A DNA stretch of 34,281 nt from an uncultured Campylobacter sp. (GCA_946221035.1 CAMIME010000024.1:1-34281), one strand, 5' to 3'. Counted from the stretch's first letter, positions 1-9,328 are shown. Program-made: numbers and translations. The notes: generated by a model from the sequence alone, not told the origin.

Positions 1-3000
1 ACCTGGAACCCCGCGCCCGGCTACATCGGCTACGCCCCGCCGCTGCCGATCCAGATCGACCCGTCGAAGCCCGGTGGCCAGCCCGCGCCGCAGTACGACT
101 ACGCCACCACCGGCCTGCCGGGCAAGACCACCACCCCGCTCACGTCTACGGGCGCGCTCGGCACCGCTCAGACCGTACAGGCCAGGACCGCGTTCCAAGG
201 TGTCACCGACGGGATCGTCTGGGACTACCTGCCGACCTACGCGTTCCAGATCGACCGCAACGACCCGATCGCGGCGCTGGCCAACCTCACCGACGACCAG
301 TTTGCCACCGACGCAGACGGCAACTACGTCGGCTACGTCACCAACGAGCTGAACACCAGCGAGGGCCGGTACACGATTAACCCGGACTCCGGCGAGGTCA
401 CGTTCACCCCGAACAACGACTTCTTCAAAACTGGCGACCCGACCACCAAACAGGCCACCCCGATCCGCGTGATCGTGTCCAACATGACCACGAACACGGA
501 CGAGGGCAACGGCCGCGTCATGGCGTACGGCGTCACCCGCCCCGCGCACACGATCAACGCGAACAACCAGTCCTACTCCGAGGTCAACACCACCTACACC
601 CCGACGGTGACCAAGCCGTCGGTGCAGCTCAAGGACGTCGCAGCGCAGAACCAGGTCGGCCGCGCCGTGACGTTGCGCCCGAACTACGCGCAGGCTGACG
701 GCGCACCGGCGATCAACACGGACACCGTTGAGCTGCTGAACCCGGACGGCACGACCGCCGGCAAAACCCTCACCGTGGAAAACGAGGGCACCTGGCAGGT
801 CAACAGCAACGGCACCGTCACCTTCACCCCGCAGGTCGGCTTTATCGGTGACCCGACCCCGGTGCAGTACACGGCGAAGAACACCGTCGGCATCCAGGCG
901 GACCCGGCCACGCTCACCGTCGACTACTTCGTGCCGGACGGTCGCCCGGCAACGACGTTCGGCACCCAGGGCGTGACGCAGAAGTCCACCGACAGGACCA
1001 CTTCCGAGGGCGACCGCGGACTGACCGCCCAGCAGATGTTCCCGGGGTATCCCACCAACTGGTACAGCTCGTTCACCTACCAGCTTGTCGACCGGAACGG
1101 CAACGCAATCGCGCCGAACACCGCGCTCAAGTACGACAACGTTGGCACCTACACCATCGACGCCGCGTCCGGCGAGGTCACCTTCACCCCGGACCCGTTC
1201 TTCGTCGGCCCCGCACCGGAGGTCGGCGTGCGCATCGCCAACCTCACCACCGCGAACGGCCAGGAGCGCGGCGCGGACGGCTCCTACTTACCCGTGGTTA
1301 CCGCCTCGAACGTGTACCTCCAGCCCGCGTTCGCCAACGGCAACGTCGGCGACACGCTCAAGGCCACACCGGACTACGCGATCGCCGGCCTGCCGAAGAT
1401 CGACACCGAGAGCATTTCGCTTATCGACGACTCCGGCAACCGCGTCGGCACCACCCTCACCGTCGATGGCCAGGGCACCTGGACCGTCGATCTTGCGACC
1501 GGTGAGTTCTCCTTCACCCCGGTTGCGGGCTTTTTGGGCAACCCGGCGCCGGTGAAGTACACCGCGAGGAGTGTCGACGGTATCGCGGCCCGCGAGCCGT
1601 CCACCGTCACGGTGACCTACAACCCGCTGGTCACCCGTACCGCCACCACCATCGGCGGCCCGACCCAAACCCAGAAATCCACCGACCTGAACTCCCCGGG
1701 CGACGCCGGCAAGACCACCGCGGAGCTCTTCCCGGGCCTGCCCGAGGCTTGGTTCAACGCGCCGATCCAGTTCAAGCTTGTCGACGGCACCAACCTCGTC
1801 GACACCCTCGCCGTCGATGGCGAGGGCATCTACACCATCGATCCCGCAACGGGCGTGGTCTCGTTTACCCCGGTCGACGGGTTCCTTGGCGGCCAGCTCT
1901 CGAAGCAGGCGGGCGGGGTGAAGATTCAGGCCATCAACACCACTGCCAACGGCACGAAGGTCAACTCGACGCTCATTGCGCAGTACATCCCGACCGTCGA
2001 AGACCGCACGTACACGCTGCCGTCCGCCACCAACTCGGCGCCGATCGGCCAGCCGGGTAAGGCGACGCCCGATTACGGCACTACCATCAACCCGACGAGC
2101 GTGCAGCTTCTCGACGCTGCCGGCAACCCCGTCGGCAAGACGCTGGACATCCCGGGACAAGGCACCTGGACCGTCGACCCAACGACGGGCGAATTCACCT
2201 TCACGCCGGTGCCGGGCTTCGTTGGCACGCCGGTGAGCGTGCTCTACACCGCCGCGGCCACTAACGGCGGCACGGTGACCGGCACCGGTGGTGTGACCAT
2301 CACCTACCCGGCGGCTATTACGGTCCCCGCCACCACCGTCGGCCCGCAGGGCACCGCCCAGAACAGCTTCGACAAGGGCGCGAACGACACCGGCCGCACC
2401 CCTGCCGAGATGTTCCCGAACCTGCCTACCGAGTGGTATGGCCAAGCCAACAGCCCGGTGAAGTTCCAGCTCGTAGGTGCAACCGGCAATGTTCTTACGG
2501 TCGACGGTGTGGGCACCTACACCATCGACCCGGTCAAGGGCACCGTGAAGTTCGAGCCGGAGAAGGGCTTCACCGGCCAGGCCCCGGCAGTGGAGATCCA
2601 GACCGTCGGCCTCAGGGACGCCAGCGGCCAGCCGGCCGAGATGACCAGCACCTACCAGCCGTTCGTGGTGCCGGTGCGTGTTGAGATCCCGTCCGACTAC
2701 GCCAAGGCCACCCGCATCGGGCAGCCGATCACGGTCACCCCGGAGTACCTGGACACGACGGTGGACAAGAGCACGATCCGGATCATCGCGCCGCAAGGCA
2801 GCACGCTCTCCGATGACGGCAAGACGCTGGTTGTGCCAGGCGAGGGCACATGGACCGTCGATAAGCAAGGCAACTTCACCTTCACTCCGCAGGGACCTGA
2901 CGGTGAGGGCGGCGCGTTTGTGGGCAGCCCGACCCCCATCGACTACACCGCCACCAACTTCGACGGTATCCCTGCACAGGTGCCCGGCCAGATCTCGGCG

Positions 3001-5988
3001 TTCTACCCCACGCCGGATCCGACGTCGGCTGTCACGACCAATCTGCAGGGCGTGACGCAGCACTCCGACGACAAGAACCGCCAAGACCAGGGTCTCACTG
3101 CGAAGGAGATGTTCCCGAACATCGCCCAGGCCACCTGGTGGGACCAGGCAGTCTTCGGGTTGTTTGCCCCGGACGGCACCCCGGCGGAGAACAACACCCT
3201 CACCGTCGCGGGCGAGGGCACGTACACCATCAACCCGACAACCGGCCAGGTCACGTTTACCCCGGACCCTGCATTCGTCGGCACGGCGCAGTCGGTGGGC
3301 ATCGGGATCGTGAACGCGCAGGGCACGCCGACGGCGAAGTACACCGCCGTCGTTGAGCCGGTGGATGTGCACCTTTACGACGCCTCCGTGCTCGGCAACA
3401 TCGGCAGCCCCCTGAAGGTCACGCCGAGGTACCTGGACACGGTCGATAAGTCCACGGTGGAGTTCGTCGGTGCCGACGGGAAACCCGCAGGCAAGGAACT
3501 CAAGGTCGACGGGCAGGGCACCTGGACCGTCGATAACAACGGCACGTTCACCTTCACCCCGGTAGACGGCTTCTACGGCACGCCGACCCCGGTGAACTAC
3601 ACCGCGAAGAACACCAACGGCGTGCAGTCCACCGACACCGGCACGGTCTCCGGCGACTACTGCTCGCCGAGGACGTCTCCGTCGATAAGCACTGGCGATG
3701 TGAACCAGACCCAGACCTCGAAGACTGGCGCGGAAATGTTCCCGTCCTTCCCGAGCACCTGGACCATCACGTACTCGCTGCCGGGCGCGACGGACAACAA
3801 GATCGAGACCGATGAGGGCGCGTTCCAGATTGATCCATCGACGGGTGTGGTCACCTTCACCCCGGCGAAGGACTTCAGCGGCACGCCGGACCCGGTGACC
3901 GTGCAGGCCACCACCGCGACGGGTGCTACCAAGACCACCACCTACCAGGTGTCCGTGACGGGCAAGACGACGGCGACCACGACGGCAACCACCACGTCGA
4001 ACGTGCTCACCACCGCGACGCAGACAGAAACTGCGGCACCCGTGACGGTGACGCGCGAGGTACCGACCACCATTGACGGCACCCCGACGACGGTGACCGT
4101 GACCGAGCAGGCGACCCCGGTCACCACCACCGTGGAGGTACCGACCACGATCAACGGCACTCCGACGACGGTGACCCAGACGCAGGTCGTCCACGAGATA
4201 CCGGTGACGGTGACCACCGAGGTCCCGACAACGGTGGAGGTGCCGACCACCATCAACGGCACCCCGACCACGGTGACTCAGACGCAGTCGGTCCCGACCA
4301 CAATCGCCTCGAACGTGCCCACAACCATCACGGTTGCGGATCTCGCGCTTTCGGACGCAGAGCGCATCGTCCGCACCCCGGGCCCGATTGCCGTGACGCC
4401 GAAGTACTCGGGCGAGGTGAAGCGCGACTCGGTGCGCATCCTCACCAACTCCGGTCAGGAAGTGACGGCGCTCGTGGTGCCGGGCCAGGGCACCTGGACG
4501 GTGGCCAACGGCACCTTCACGTTCACCCCGGAGGACGGTTTCACCGGTGACCCGGCCCCGATCAACTACACCGGCTACAACAGTGACGGTGTGAGGGCGC
4601 ACGCCTCGGCGGCGGTGACCGTGGGTTACAACCTGCCGACCACCGAAACCGCTACCGAAACGGCGAACGCCACCGCCACCGACGTCCTCACCGTGACCAA
4701 CCCGGTCGAGACGACCACCGTCACACCGGACGCCGTCACGGTCACACAGGAACCGGTCACCGTCACCCCCGAGCCGTTGGTCACCACGGTCACGCAGGTC
4801 AACGAGCCGCAGCCGGTCACGGTCACCCCGGCGCCGGTCACCGTGACGCACGACCCGATCACGACCGTCGTCACCATCCCGGGCGAGCCCAGCGCGATCA
4901 CCAGCACGCTGACCATCAGCCCGGAGCCGAAGACGGTCACCCCGAACCCGGTCACCACGACCATCCCGGGCGGCACCGAAACTATCCCGGTTACGGTCAC
5001 CCCGGCGCCTGTCACGGTGACGCTGCCCGCGGTCACGGTCACCCCGGACCCGGTGACGATCACCAACAACGCCACCGTCACGTCGACCGCGCAAGCCGGC
5101 ACCGAAATCGAGTTCACGCCCGGCCGCGCGCGCATCGACACCATTCAGGGAACTGTGGTGCAGGTGGTGCTGCAGGACGGCAACGTCGATAAGCAATCGC
5201 TCAAGTTCCGCCCCATCGAGGGCACATTGCTTAGCGACAATTCCCGCACCCTCACCATCCCGAACCAGGGCACCTGGACGATCCACGAGGACGGCCACGT
5301 CACCTTCGTGCCAGAGCCGAACTTCGTCGGCGAGCTGACGGAGGTGCAGATCGATTACGCCCGCACCGACGGTGCCAAGGTGGATGGGCCGTACCTGATC
5401 TCGGGCAGCTACCGCCCGGCGCAGGTCGCCCCGACCCCGGGCACTGTCACCGCGACGGCAACAGCAACGGAGACGGTGACATCGTCTGCAACCACCACGA
5501 CCGCTGCGGCCGGTTCCTCCGGCAACGAGGTCATCAAGCGTTGCGTGGCCAACGCGGTGCGCTCGCCGATCCTGTGGGCAATCCCGATTGCGCTCTTGGC
5601 GACGGTGGGCGGCGAGATCATCAAGCCGTACACCGGCCAGTGCCAAGCGCAGATCGATGCGATGAACCGCGAGATTCAGGAGCAGATCCGCCGCAACACG
5701 CCTGACCTGGGATTCGGCCACGGTGGGCGCCGGGACGATCCGTTCCGCGAGATCCGCCAGCAGGTCGACGACGTTAACCGCCAGTTCCAGCAGATCGCCG
5801 GTCAGCCGGAGGTGCAGCAGGCGGGCAAGATCGTCGGCGGCATCATCGGCCTGGTTGCTCTGTCGGCAGTGATGTACGACTGGTGCACCGCCGAGCCTGG
5901 CAAGGCAGTCACCTCGATCGACTTCGAGAACGGCTCCTCTGCGCGGGACAAGTCCAGCGTCACCCGCTACGGCAGCTCGGAGAAGTAG
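1..5988 (+). CDS. Giant CshA-type fibril-repeat surface protein (5' end outside window)
   Basis: The frame is open from base 1, so the gene starts upstream; 1995 residues are visible. It is built from about 13 immunoglobulin-like modules, each containing a G-x-GT(W/Y)T(V/I)D core followed by FTFTP, a Gly-Phe and usually a YTA strand. This is the signature of CshA-type fibril repeats, known from streptococcal adhesive fibrils. Modules of a Trp type (short, SVxLxD strand) alternate with a Tyr type that carries an AEMFP...W segment. Two Thr/Pro/Val-rich stalks (PVTVTP-like) follow at about 3950-4330 and 4630-5100, with Trp-type modules after each. The C-terminus has two hydrophobic helices separated by a charged, Gln-rich stretch and ends in a Ser-rich tail; no LPXTG motif is seen. 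Inferred role: a long, cell-envelope-anchored adhesin or fibril. GC content and codon use match the neighbours. Function as an adhesin is by family; any ligand is unknown. Confidence 0.9.
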   Translation, partial: TWNPAPGYIGYAPPLPIQIDPSKPGGQPAPQYDYATTGLPGKTTTPLTSTGALGTAQTVQARTAFQGVTDGIVWDYLPTYAFQIDRNDPIAALANLTDDQFATDADGNYVGYVTNELNTSEGRYTINPDSGEVTFTPNNDFFKTGDPTTKQATPIRVIVSNMTTNTDEGNGRVMAYGVTRPAHTINANNQSYSEVNTTYTPTVTKPSVQLKDVAAQNQVGRAVTLRPNYAQADGAPAINTDTVELLNPDGTTAGKTLTVENEGTWQVNSNGTVTFTPQVGFIGDPTPVQYTAKNTVGIQADPATLTVDYFVPDGRPATTFGTQGVTQKSTDRTTSEGDRGLTAQQMFPGYPTNWYSSFTYQLVDRNGNAIAPNTALKYDNVGTYTIDAASGEVTFTPDPFFVGPAPEVGVRIANLTTANGQERGADGSYLPVVTASNVYLQPAFANGNVGDTLKATPDYAIAGLPKIDTESISLIDDSGNRVGTTLTVDGQGTWTVDLATGEFSFTPVAGFLGNPAPVKYTARSVDGIAAREPSTVTVTYNPLVTRTATTIGGPTQTQKSTDLNSPGDAGKTTAELFPGLPEAWFNAPIQFKLVDGTNLVDTLAVDGEGIYTIDPATGVVSFTPVDGFLGGQLSKQAGGVKIQAINTTANGTKVNSTLIAQYIPTVEDRTYTLPSATNSAPIGQPGKATPDYGTTINPTSVQLLDAAGNPVGKTLDIPGQGTWTVDPTTGEFTFTPVPGFVGTPVSVLYTAAATNGGTVTGTGGVTITYPAAITVPATTVGPQGTAQNSFDKGANDTGRTPAEMFPNLPTEWYGQANSPVKFQLVGATGNVLTVDGVGTYTIDPVKGTVKFEPEKGFTGQAPAVEIQTVGLRDASGQPAEMTSTYQPFVVPVRVEIPSDYAKATRIGQPITVTPEYLDTTVDKSTIRIIAPQGSTLSDDGKTLVVPGEGTWTVDKQGNFTFTPQGPDGEGGAFVGSPTPIDYTATNFDGIPAQVPGQISAFYPTPDPTSAVTTNLQGVTQHSDDKNRQDQGLTAKEMFPNIAQATWWDQAVFGLFAPDGTPAENNTLTVAGEGTYTINPTTGQVTFTPDPAFVGTAQSVGIGIVNAQGTPTAKYTAVVEPVDVHLYDASVLGNIGSPLKVTPRYLDTVDKSTVEFVGADGKPAGKELKVDGQGTWTVDNNGTFTFTPVDGFYGTPTPVNYTAKNTNGVQSTDTGTVSGDYCSPRTSPSISTGDVNQTQTSKTGAEMFPSFPSTWTITYSLPGATDNKIETDEGAFQIDPSTGVVTFTPAKDFSGTPDPVTVQATTATGATKTTTYQVSVTGKTTATTTATTTSNVLTTATQTETAAPVTVTREVPTTIDGTPTTVTVTEQATPVTTTVEVPTTINGTPTTVTQTQVVHEIPVTVTTEVPTTVEVPTTINGTPTTVTQTQSVPTTIASNVPTTITVADLALSDAERIVRTPGPIAVTPKYSGEVKRDSVRILTNSGQEVTALVVPGQGTWTVANGTFTFTPEDGFTGDPAPINYTGYNSDGVRAHASAAVTVGYNLPTTETATETANATATDVLTVTNPVETTTVTPDAVTVTQEPVTVTPEPLVTTVTQVNEPQPVTVTPAPVTVTHDPITTVVTIPGEPSAITSTLTISPEPKTVTPNPVTTTIPGGTETIPVTVTPAPVTVTLPAVTVTPDPVTITNNATVTSTAQAGTEIEFTPGRARIDTIQGTVVQVVLQDGNVDKQSLKFRPIEGTLLSDNSRTLTIPNQGTWTIHEDGHVTFVPEPNFVGELTEVQIDYARTDGAKVDGPYLISGSYRPAQVAPTPGTVTATATATETVTSSATTTTAAAGSSGNEVIKRCVANAVRSPILWAIPIALLATVGGEIIKPYTGQCQAQIDAMNREIQEQIRRNTPDLGFGHGGRRDDPFREIRQQVDDVNRQFQQIAGQPEVQQAGKIVGGIIGLVALSAVMYDWCTAEPGKAVTSIDFENGSSARDKSSVTRYGSSEK
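361..5380 (+). repeat. Array of CshA-type repeat modules coded in DNA
   Basis: Thirteen copies of the G-x-GT(W/Y) core followed by FTFTP recur inside the surface-protein gene. Trp-type cores are at about 786, 1471, 2158, 2842, 3511, 4486 and 5266; Tyr- or Phe-type cores are at about 364, 1141, 1822, 2509, 3214 and 3808. The DNA is also similar between copies (for example GGCACCTGGACCGTCGA recurs), so the array could change length by recombination. Confidence 0.85.
3950..5100 (+). repeat. Low-complexity Thr/Val/Pro stalk regions
   Basis: Two stretches (about 3950-4330 and 4630-5100) encode short repeats such as EVPTTINGTPTTVT and PVTVTPxPVTVT. They are separated by one Trp-type fibril module. 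Such Thr/Pro-rich segments usually form extended, possibly O-glycosylated spacers in cell-wall proteins. The unit length varies, so these are degenerate rather than exact tandem repeats. Confidence 0.75.
5518..5985 (+). other. C-terminal two-helix tail of the surface protein
   Basis: The last ~155 residues begin with a KRCVANAV segment, then a hydrophobic helix (ILWAIPIALLATVGG). A Gln/Arg-rich charged section follows, then a second hydrophobic helix ending in MYDWC, and a Ser-rich tail. No LPXTG motif is present, so sortase anchoring is unlikely; membrane anchoring is inferred. Cysteines lie before, between and after the two helices. Confidence 0.6.
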
Positions 5989-5992
5989 CGGG

Positions 5993-7168
5993 CTAGCCCG
6001 GGGTGCGGCGGCTGGCCGCGGCGGCGAAGTCGTCGAGAAGCAAAAGCACATCAGGGGAGCGCCAGGCCCGCTGGCGCTTGTCCACCTGGGCGGACGCGGC
6101 AATGCCGTCAGCTTCCAGGCGGTCTAGTGCGTTGCGGGCAGTCTCCGCTGACACCGCGAACTCTTCCGCCACGGCTGCGGTGGTGAGCACAGGCCGCCGG
6201 ATGAGCAGGTCGAGCACCTGCCACGCCAAGGCATCCTTGCGCGCGGTGAGGATGCCGTTCCACTCCGCGCGGATTTCCAGGAGCTCAGCAGCCAGCCAGG
6301 ACCCGCGCTCCACGGCTTCAAGAGCGGCGCGGGCCGTTAGCTCCACTATCAGTTCCACGTTGCCCGCGCGGTAGGCGTCCAGCGCTGCGAAATAGTCATC
6401 GACCTGGGCAAGCAGGCCCGCCGAAATAGGCAGGGCCACGCTGGAGGTCACACCCCGCGCCCGCAGAATCGCGTGCACGAGCGCGCGGCCGGTGCGGCCG
6501 TTGCCGTCGGCGAACGGGTGGATGGTTTCAAACTGGGCGTGCGCGATAGCGGCTTGCGCCAGCACCGGGAGGTCGTGCCGGGCGATGAAGGACTCGAGGT
6601 CCGCCATCAGCCCTGCGATGTGGCGTTGGTGGGGAGGAACGAACAGCGCGTCGCCGGGGTGGTGATCGCTGCCACCGATCCACACCGGCTGCTCCCGAAA
6701 TACGCCGGCAATATCAGGGGCCGATTCCGCGAGCAGGATCCGGTGCATCCCGCGGATGTCTTCAACCGTCGCGCCGCTGTGCTCGATCGCGGCCGCCATC
6801 TGGCGGGTGTTGGCCACGATCAACGTGGCGTTCGCGCTGCCCCTGCCGGTCACTTCAGCTTCCAGGATCCTGCGCGCGGAGGAGGTGAGGTGCTCGATTC
6901 TGCTCGACGCCACCGATTCGCTGCGCAGCAGAAGCGGGGTGAAGGGGATGACGCGGTGGGCCTCGGTGGCGTCGAAACGCGTGGCGGCGATAGTCGCGCG
7001 TTCCACCAGCGCAAGAGTATCGCTCGGCAGCTCGAGCTCGGCTTGCGCGATCGGGGAAACCAGCGCGCTTTCGTACGTGCGCGGCGAGTTCCGCGCGGCG
7101 CGGCGGGAAAGCTCTTGCGTGGAGCTAGCCCACGGCAGCGTCTCGTACTCAACCTGCAACCACGTCAT
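5993..7168 (-). CDS. Fic-domain protein (putative AMPylator) with winged-helix C-terminus
   Basis: The 391-residue product carries the full Fic active-site motif HPFADGNGRTGR at residues 217-228, with catalytic His217. Upstream, S88-SRIEH looks like the Ser-x-x-x-Glu inhibitory helix of self-inhibited Fic enzymes. The C-terminal part (TTAAVAEEF...TARNALDRLEADG) resembles a winged-helix DNA-binding domain. Family knowledge: Fic enzymes usually transfer AMP to a Ser, Thr or Tyr of a target; the target here is unknown. I chose the ATG at 7168. A TATGCT -10-like box at 7177-7182 lies 8 bases before it, giving an essentially leaderless start; in-frame GTG 7186 and TTG 7189 are alternatives. It is convergent with the surface-protein gene, with only 4 bases between the stop codons. 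A second, different Fic gene lies at 18174-19283. Confidence 0.88.
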   Translation of the reverse strand: MTWLQVEYETLPWASSTQELSRRAARNSPRTYESALVSPIAQAELELPSDTLALVERATIAATRFDATEAHRVIPFTPLLLRSESVASSRIEHLTSSARRILEAEVTGRGSANATLIVANTRQMAAAIEHSGATVEDIRGMHRILLAESAPDIAGVFREQPVWIGGSDHHPGDALFVPPHQRHIAGLMADLESFIARHDLPVLAQAAIAHAQFETIHPFADGNGRTGRALVHAILRARGVTSSVALPISAGLLAQVDDYFAALDAYRAGNVELIVELTARAALEAVERGSWLAAELLEIRAEWNGILTARKDALAWQVLDLLIRRPVLTTAAVAEEFAVSAETARNALDRLEADGIAASAQVDKRQRAWRSPDVLLLLDDFAAAASRRTPG

Positions 7169-7244
7169 GTCGCGGGAGCATATCACCAAACATACGAGCT
7201 GAAGTTTGGCAATTCATCTGGATCGCGAAACAACGCGAAGCTGG

Positions 7245-7841
7245 CTACCGGGTAACGAACCTTCGGACTTCGGCTGCAGTGGCGGGGTCCGTTGCTTTTC
7301 CAAGGTGGTTGAGGACTGTTTCCTCATCTTTTGAGGCACTGAGTTCAACGCAGAGACGATGTGCTTCACGAAATTCTCCTGGGAAGTCCGTTAGTAGGCG
7401 AGAGATCATCGCCGAAGGCTGAACGAGCTCGATGCCGTGGCGCGTCATCCAATCAGCGGGAAAATCTTTCGTGTTGTTGGTGAGCAATATGTCCGCGTCC
7501 GTCGCGAGCGCAGCCGCGAGTACATGGCGATCCTTCGGATGAACCTCCACTTCGTGCGGAAGAACTACTTTGGTGGGGCCTTTGAGCATCGCATCAGGGA
7601 GGAACTCGTTCATGAGCTCTTCTAGACGGCGTGTAGAGGTTTCATCGAGACCGATGAAGATACGGAGATTTCGTGACATCTCGTCCAGAACCTCTTGGCT
7701 CCATCGAAGATCCAGCGCTCCCATGTGAGCGCTGTAGAGAAAATAGTCTCGGAGCACACGTGAGAAAAGAATGTTGGCATCGGTGAATACGACCGGCACT
7801 CTTTGTCGCGGGTTCCCGCTACTCAGTGAATCCGATCTCAT
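7245..7841 (-). CDS. PIN-domain ribonuclease, likely toxin of a toxin-antitoxin pair
   Basis: The 198-residue protein shows the acidic residues of a PIN nuclease in order: D21 (VVFTDANILFS), E54 (VLDEMSR), D104 (KDRHVLAAA) and D117 with D126 (DADILLTNNTKDFP). PIN domains of this VapC-like type cleave RNA with Mg2+. The ATG at 7841 lies inside the upstream small gene, overlapping it by 23 bases, which implies translational coupling; a TTG at 7856 is less likely. The order small gene then PIN gene is that of type II toxin-antitoxin modules. Target RNA cannot be predicted. It could instead be a solitary PIN protein with a structural partner, but the overlap favours a toxin-antitoxin role. Confidence 0.78.
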   Translation of the reverse strand: MRSDSLSSGNPRQRVPVVFTDANILFSRVLRDYFLYSAHMGALDLRWSQEVLDEMSRNLRIFIGLDETSTRRLEELMNEFLPDAMLKGPTKVVLPHEVEVHPKDRHVLAAALATDADILLTNNTKDFPADWMTRHGIELVQPSAMISRLLTDFPGEFREAHRLCVELSASKDEETVLNHLGKATDPATAAEVRRFVTR

Positions 7842-8046
7842 TTGAGAAATCCGCAAGTTTCCGAGCTACATGCTCTCGGCGCTCGAACTCTGAATCCGCA
7901 CTTTCAAGTACTTGGAGAATCGTTTCCGCCTCGTGATGGGAAAGTACAACCTCGGCGGACGAGGATCGCGCCGCTTCGCGCATGGCCTGACGGAGGGTTC
8001 GCGCGTTATCGCGGAACGCCTCGCTCGGCACTGGCACAGAAGTCAT
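7819..8046 (-). CDS. Small partner of PIN protein, putative antitoxin
   Basis: This 75-residue, charged, largely helical protein (…RQAMREAARSSSAEVVLSHHEAETILQVLES…) precedes and overlaps the PIN gene. I do not recognise a named antitoxin family with certainty; the call rests on size, composition and position. The ATG at 8046 is preceded by TATCCT at 8053-8058 with exactly six bases between, so the mRNA would be leaderless. A longer in-frame start at 8154 would run into the alaT gene and is rejected. Confidence 0.6.
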   Translation of the reverse strand: MTSVPVPSEAFRDNARTLRQAMREAARSSSAEVVLSHHEAETILQVLESADSEFERREHVARKLADFSNEIGFTE

Positions 8047-8084
8047 ACCCGCAGGATACATCCTCAAATCGGTCGCCGGAACCC
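8047..8084 (-). promoter_or_regulatory. Candidate leaderless promoter of the PIN/antitoxin pair
   Basis: A TATCCT -10-like hexamer (8053-8058, minus strand) lies six bases before the ATG at 8046. The -35 region is weak. The 38-base gap after the alaT stop holds nothing else. Confidence 0.4.
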
Positions 8085-9317
8085 CTAATGCTGGTGGTAA
8101 TCCGCCAGGAAGTTGCCCAGGCGCTCGATGGCGTTCTCCAGCTGGGAGCGCCACGGCAGGAACACCACGCGGAAGTGGTCCGGGGTGGGGTAGTTGAACC
8201 CGGTGCCCTGGACCATCAGGATCTTCTCGGCCTTGAGCAGGTCGAGCATGAACTTTTCGTCGTCGTAGATCTGATACATCTCGGTGTCGATCTTGGGGAA
8301 GCAGTACATCGCCCCCTTCGGCTCAACCACGGAGACACCCGGGATTTCGCGAAGCTTCTCGACGGCCGCATTGCGCTGGTTCAGCAACCGCCCGCCCTCG
8401 CCGGTGAGCTGGTAAATCGACTGCCGGCCGCCGAGCGCCACCTGGATCGCGTGCTGGCCGGGCACGTTCGCGCATAGGCGGGTGCCGGAGAGCAGATCGA
8501 GGCCTTCGATGAAGCCGGTGGCGCGGCGGCGGGGGCCCGTGATGATCATCCAGCCAGCGCGGTACCCGCAGACTCGGTACGCCTTGGACAGGCCGTTGAA
8601 CGTGACGGTGACCAGGTCGGGGGCGACTTCGGCCATGGAGATGTGCTGGGCGCCGTCGTAAAGTACGCGGTCGTAGATCTCGTCGGCGAGCACCATGAGC
8701 TCGAACTCGCGAGCGATGTCCGCGATGCCCTCCAGCACCTCTCGCGAGTAGACGGCGCCGGTGGGGTTGTTCGGGTTGATCACCACGATGGCTTTTGTGC
8801 GAGGCGTGACCTTGGAGCGGATGTCCTCGAGCGACGGGTTCCAATCGTCCTCTTCGTCGCACAGGTAGTGCACGACTTTGCCGCCGGCGAGTGTGGAGGC
8901 CGCGGTCCACAGCGGGTAGTCGGGGGTGGGGATGAGGATTTCGTCGCCGTCGTTAAGCAATGCCTGCGTGACCATGGAGATGAGCTCGCTGACACCGTTG
9001 CCCAGGTAGACGTCGTCGACGTCGAAGGGCGGGAAGTCCTCGATCAGCTCGTAGCGGGTGACCACCGCGCGACGTGCCGGGATGATGCCCTTGGAGGTGG
9101 TGTAGCCCTGCGAGGTGGGCAGGTTGGCGATCATGTCGCGCATGATCACGTCCGGCGCATCGAAGCCGAAGATGGCGGGGTTGCCGGTGTTCAGCTTCAA
9201 GATGGTGTGGCCGTCGCGCTCCATTTGCTCGGCGGTGGCGGTGACGGGGCCGCGGATGTCGTAGAAGACGTTCTTGAGCTTGGTCGCCTGATCAAAGTGC
9301 CGGTGCTTGTCACTCAT
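8085..9317 (-). CDS. alaT: Alanine aminotransferase (AlaT-like, PLP class I/II)
   Basis: The 410-residue product is a fold-type I aminotransferase. PLP-binding Lys245 lies in NGLSKAYRV. NPNNPTG is at 181-187, and D212 and Y215 of ADEIYDR contact the cofactor ring. The N-terminus (KLKNVFYDIRGPV…GNPAIFGF) is typical of the AlaA/AlaT group that makes alanine from pyruvate with glutamate as amino donor; C. glutamicum AlaT belongs here. The start at ATG 9317 lies 11 bases after the stop of the DUF1707 gene, so read-through is likely. TAACCT at 9326-9331 could also serve as a -10 box for a leaderless message. There is no clear ribosome-binding site. Substrate choice (alanine versus valine) is by family only. 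Confidence 0.88.
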   Translation of the reverse strand: MSDKHRHFDQATKLKNVFYDIRGPVTATAEQMERDGHTILKLNTGNPAIFGFDAPDVIMRDMIANLPTSQGYTTSKGIIPARRAVVTRYELIEDFPPFDVDDVYLGNGVSELISMVTQALLNDGDEILIPTPDYPLWTAASTLAGGKVVHYLCDEEDDWNPSLEDIRSKVTPRTKAIVVINPNNPTGAVYSREVLEGIADIAREFELMVLADEIYDRVLYDGAQHISMAEVAPDLVTVTFNGLSKAYRVCGYRAGWMIITGPRRRATGFIEGLDLLSGTRLCANVPGQHAIQVALGGRQSIYQLTGEGGRLLNQRNAAVEKLREIPGVSVVEPKGAMYCFPKIDTEMYQIYDDEKFMLDLLKAEKILMVQGTGFNYPTPDHFRVVFLPWRSQLENAIERLGNFLADYHQH

Positions 9318-9328
9318 GCACCAAGAGG

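Noticed and set aside
5989..6000. CGGGCTAGCCCG palindrome as a terminator
   Set aside because: It has no loop and no T-tract, and it overlaps the Fic stop codon.
1288..6102. 1604-codon open frame antisense to the surface protein
   Set aside because: It is a shadow of the repetitive high-GC gene: very rich in Arg, Gly and Val, no domain, and the sense frame has clear repeats.
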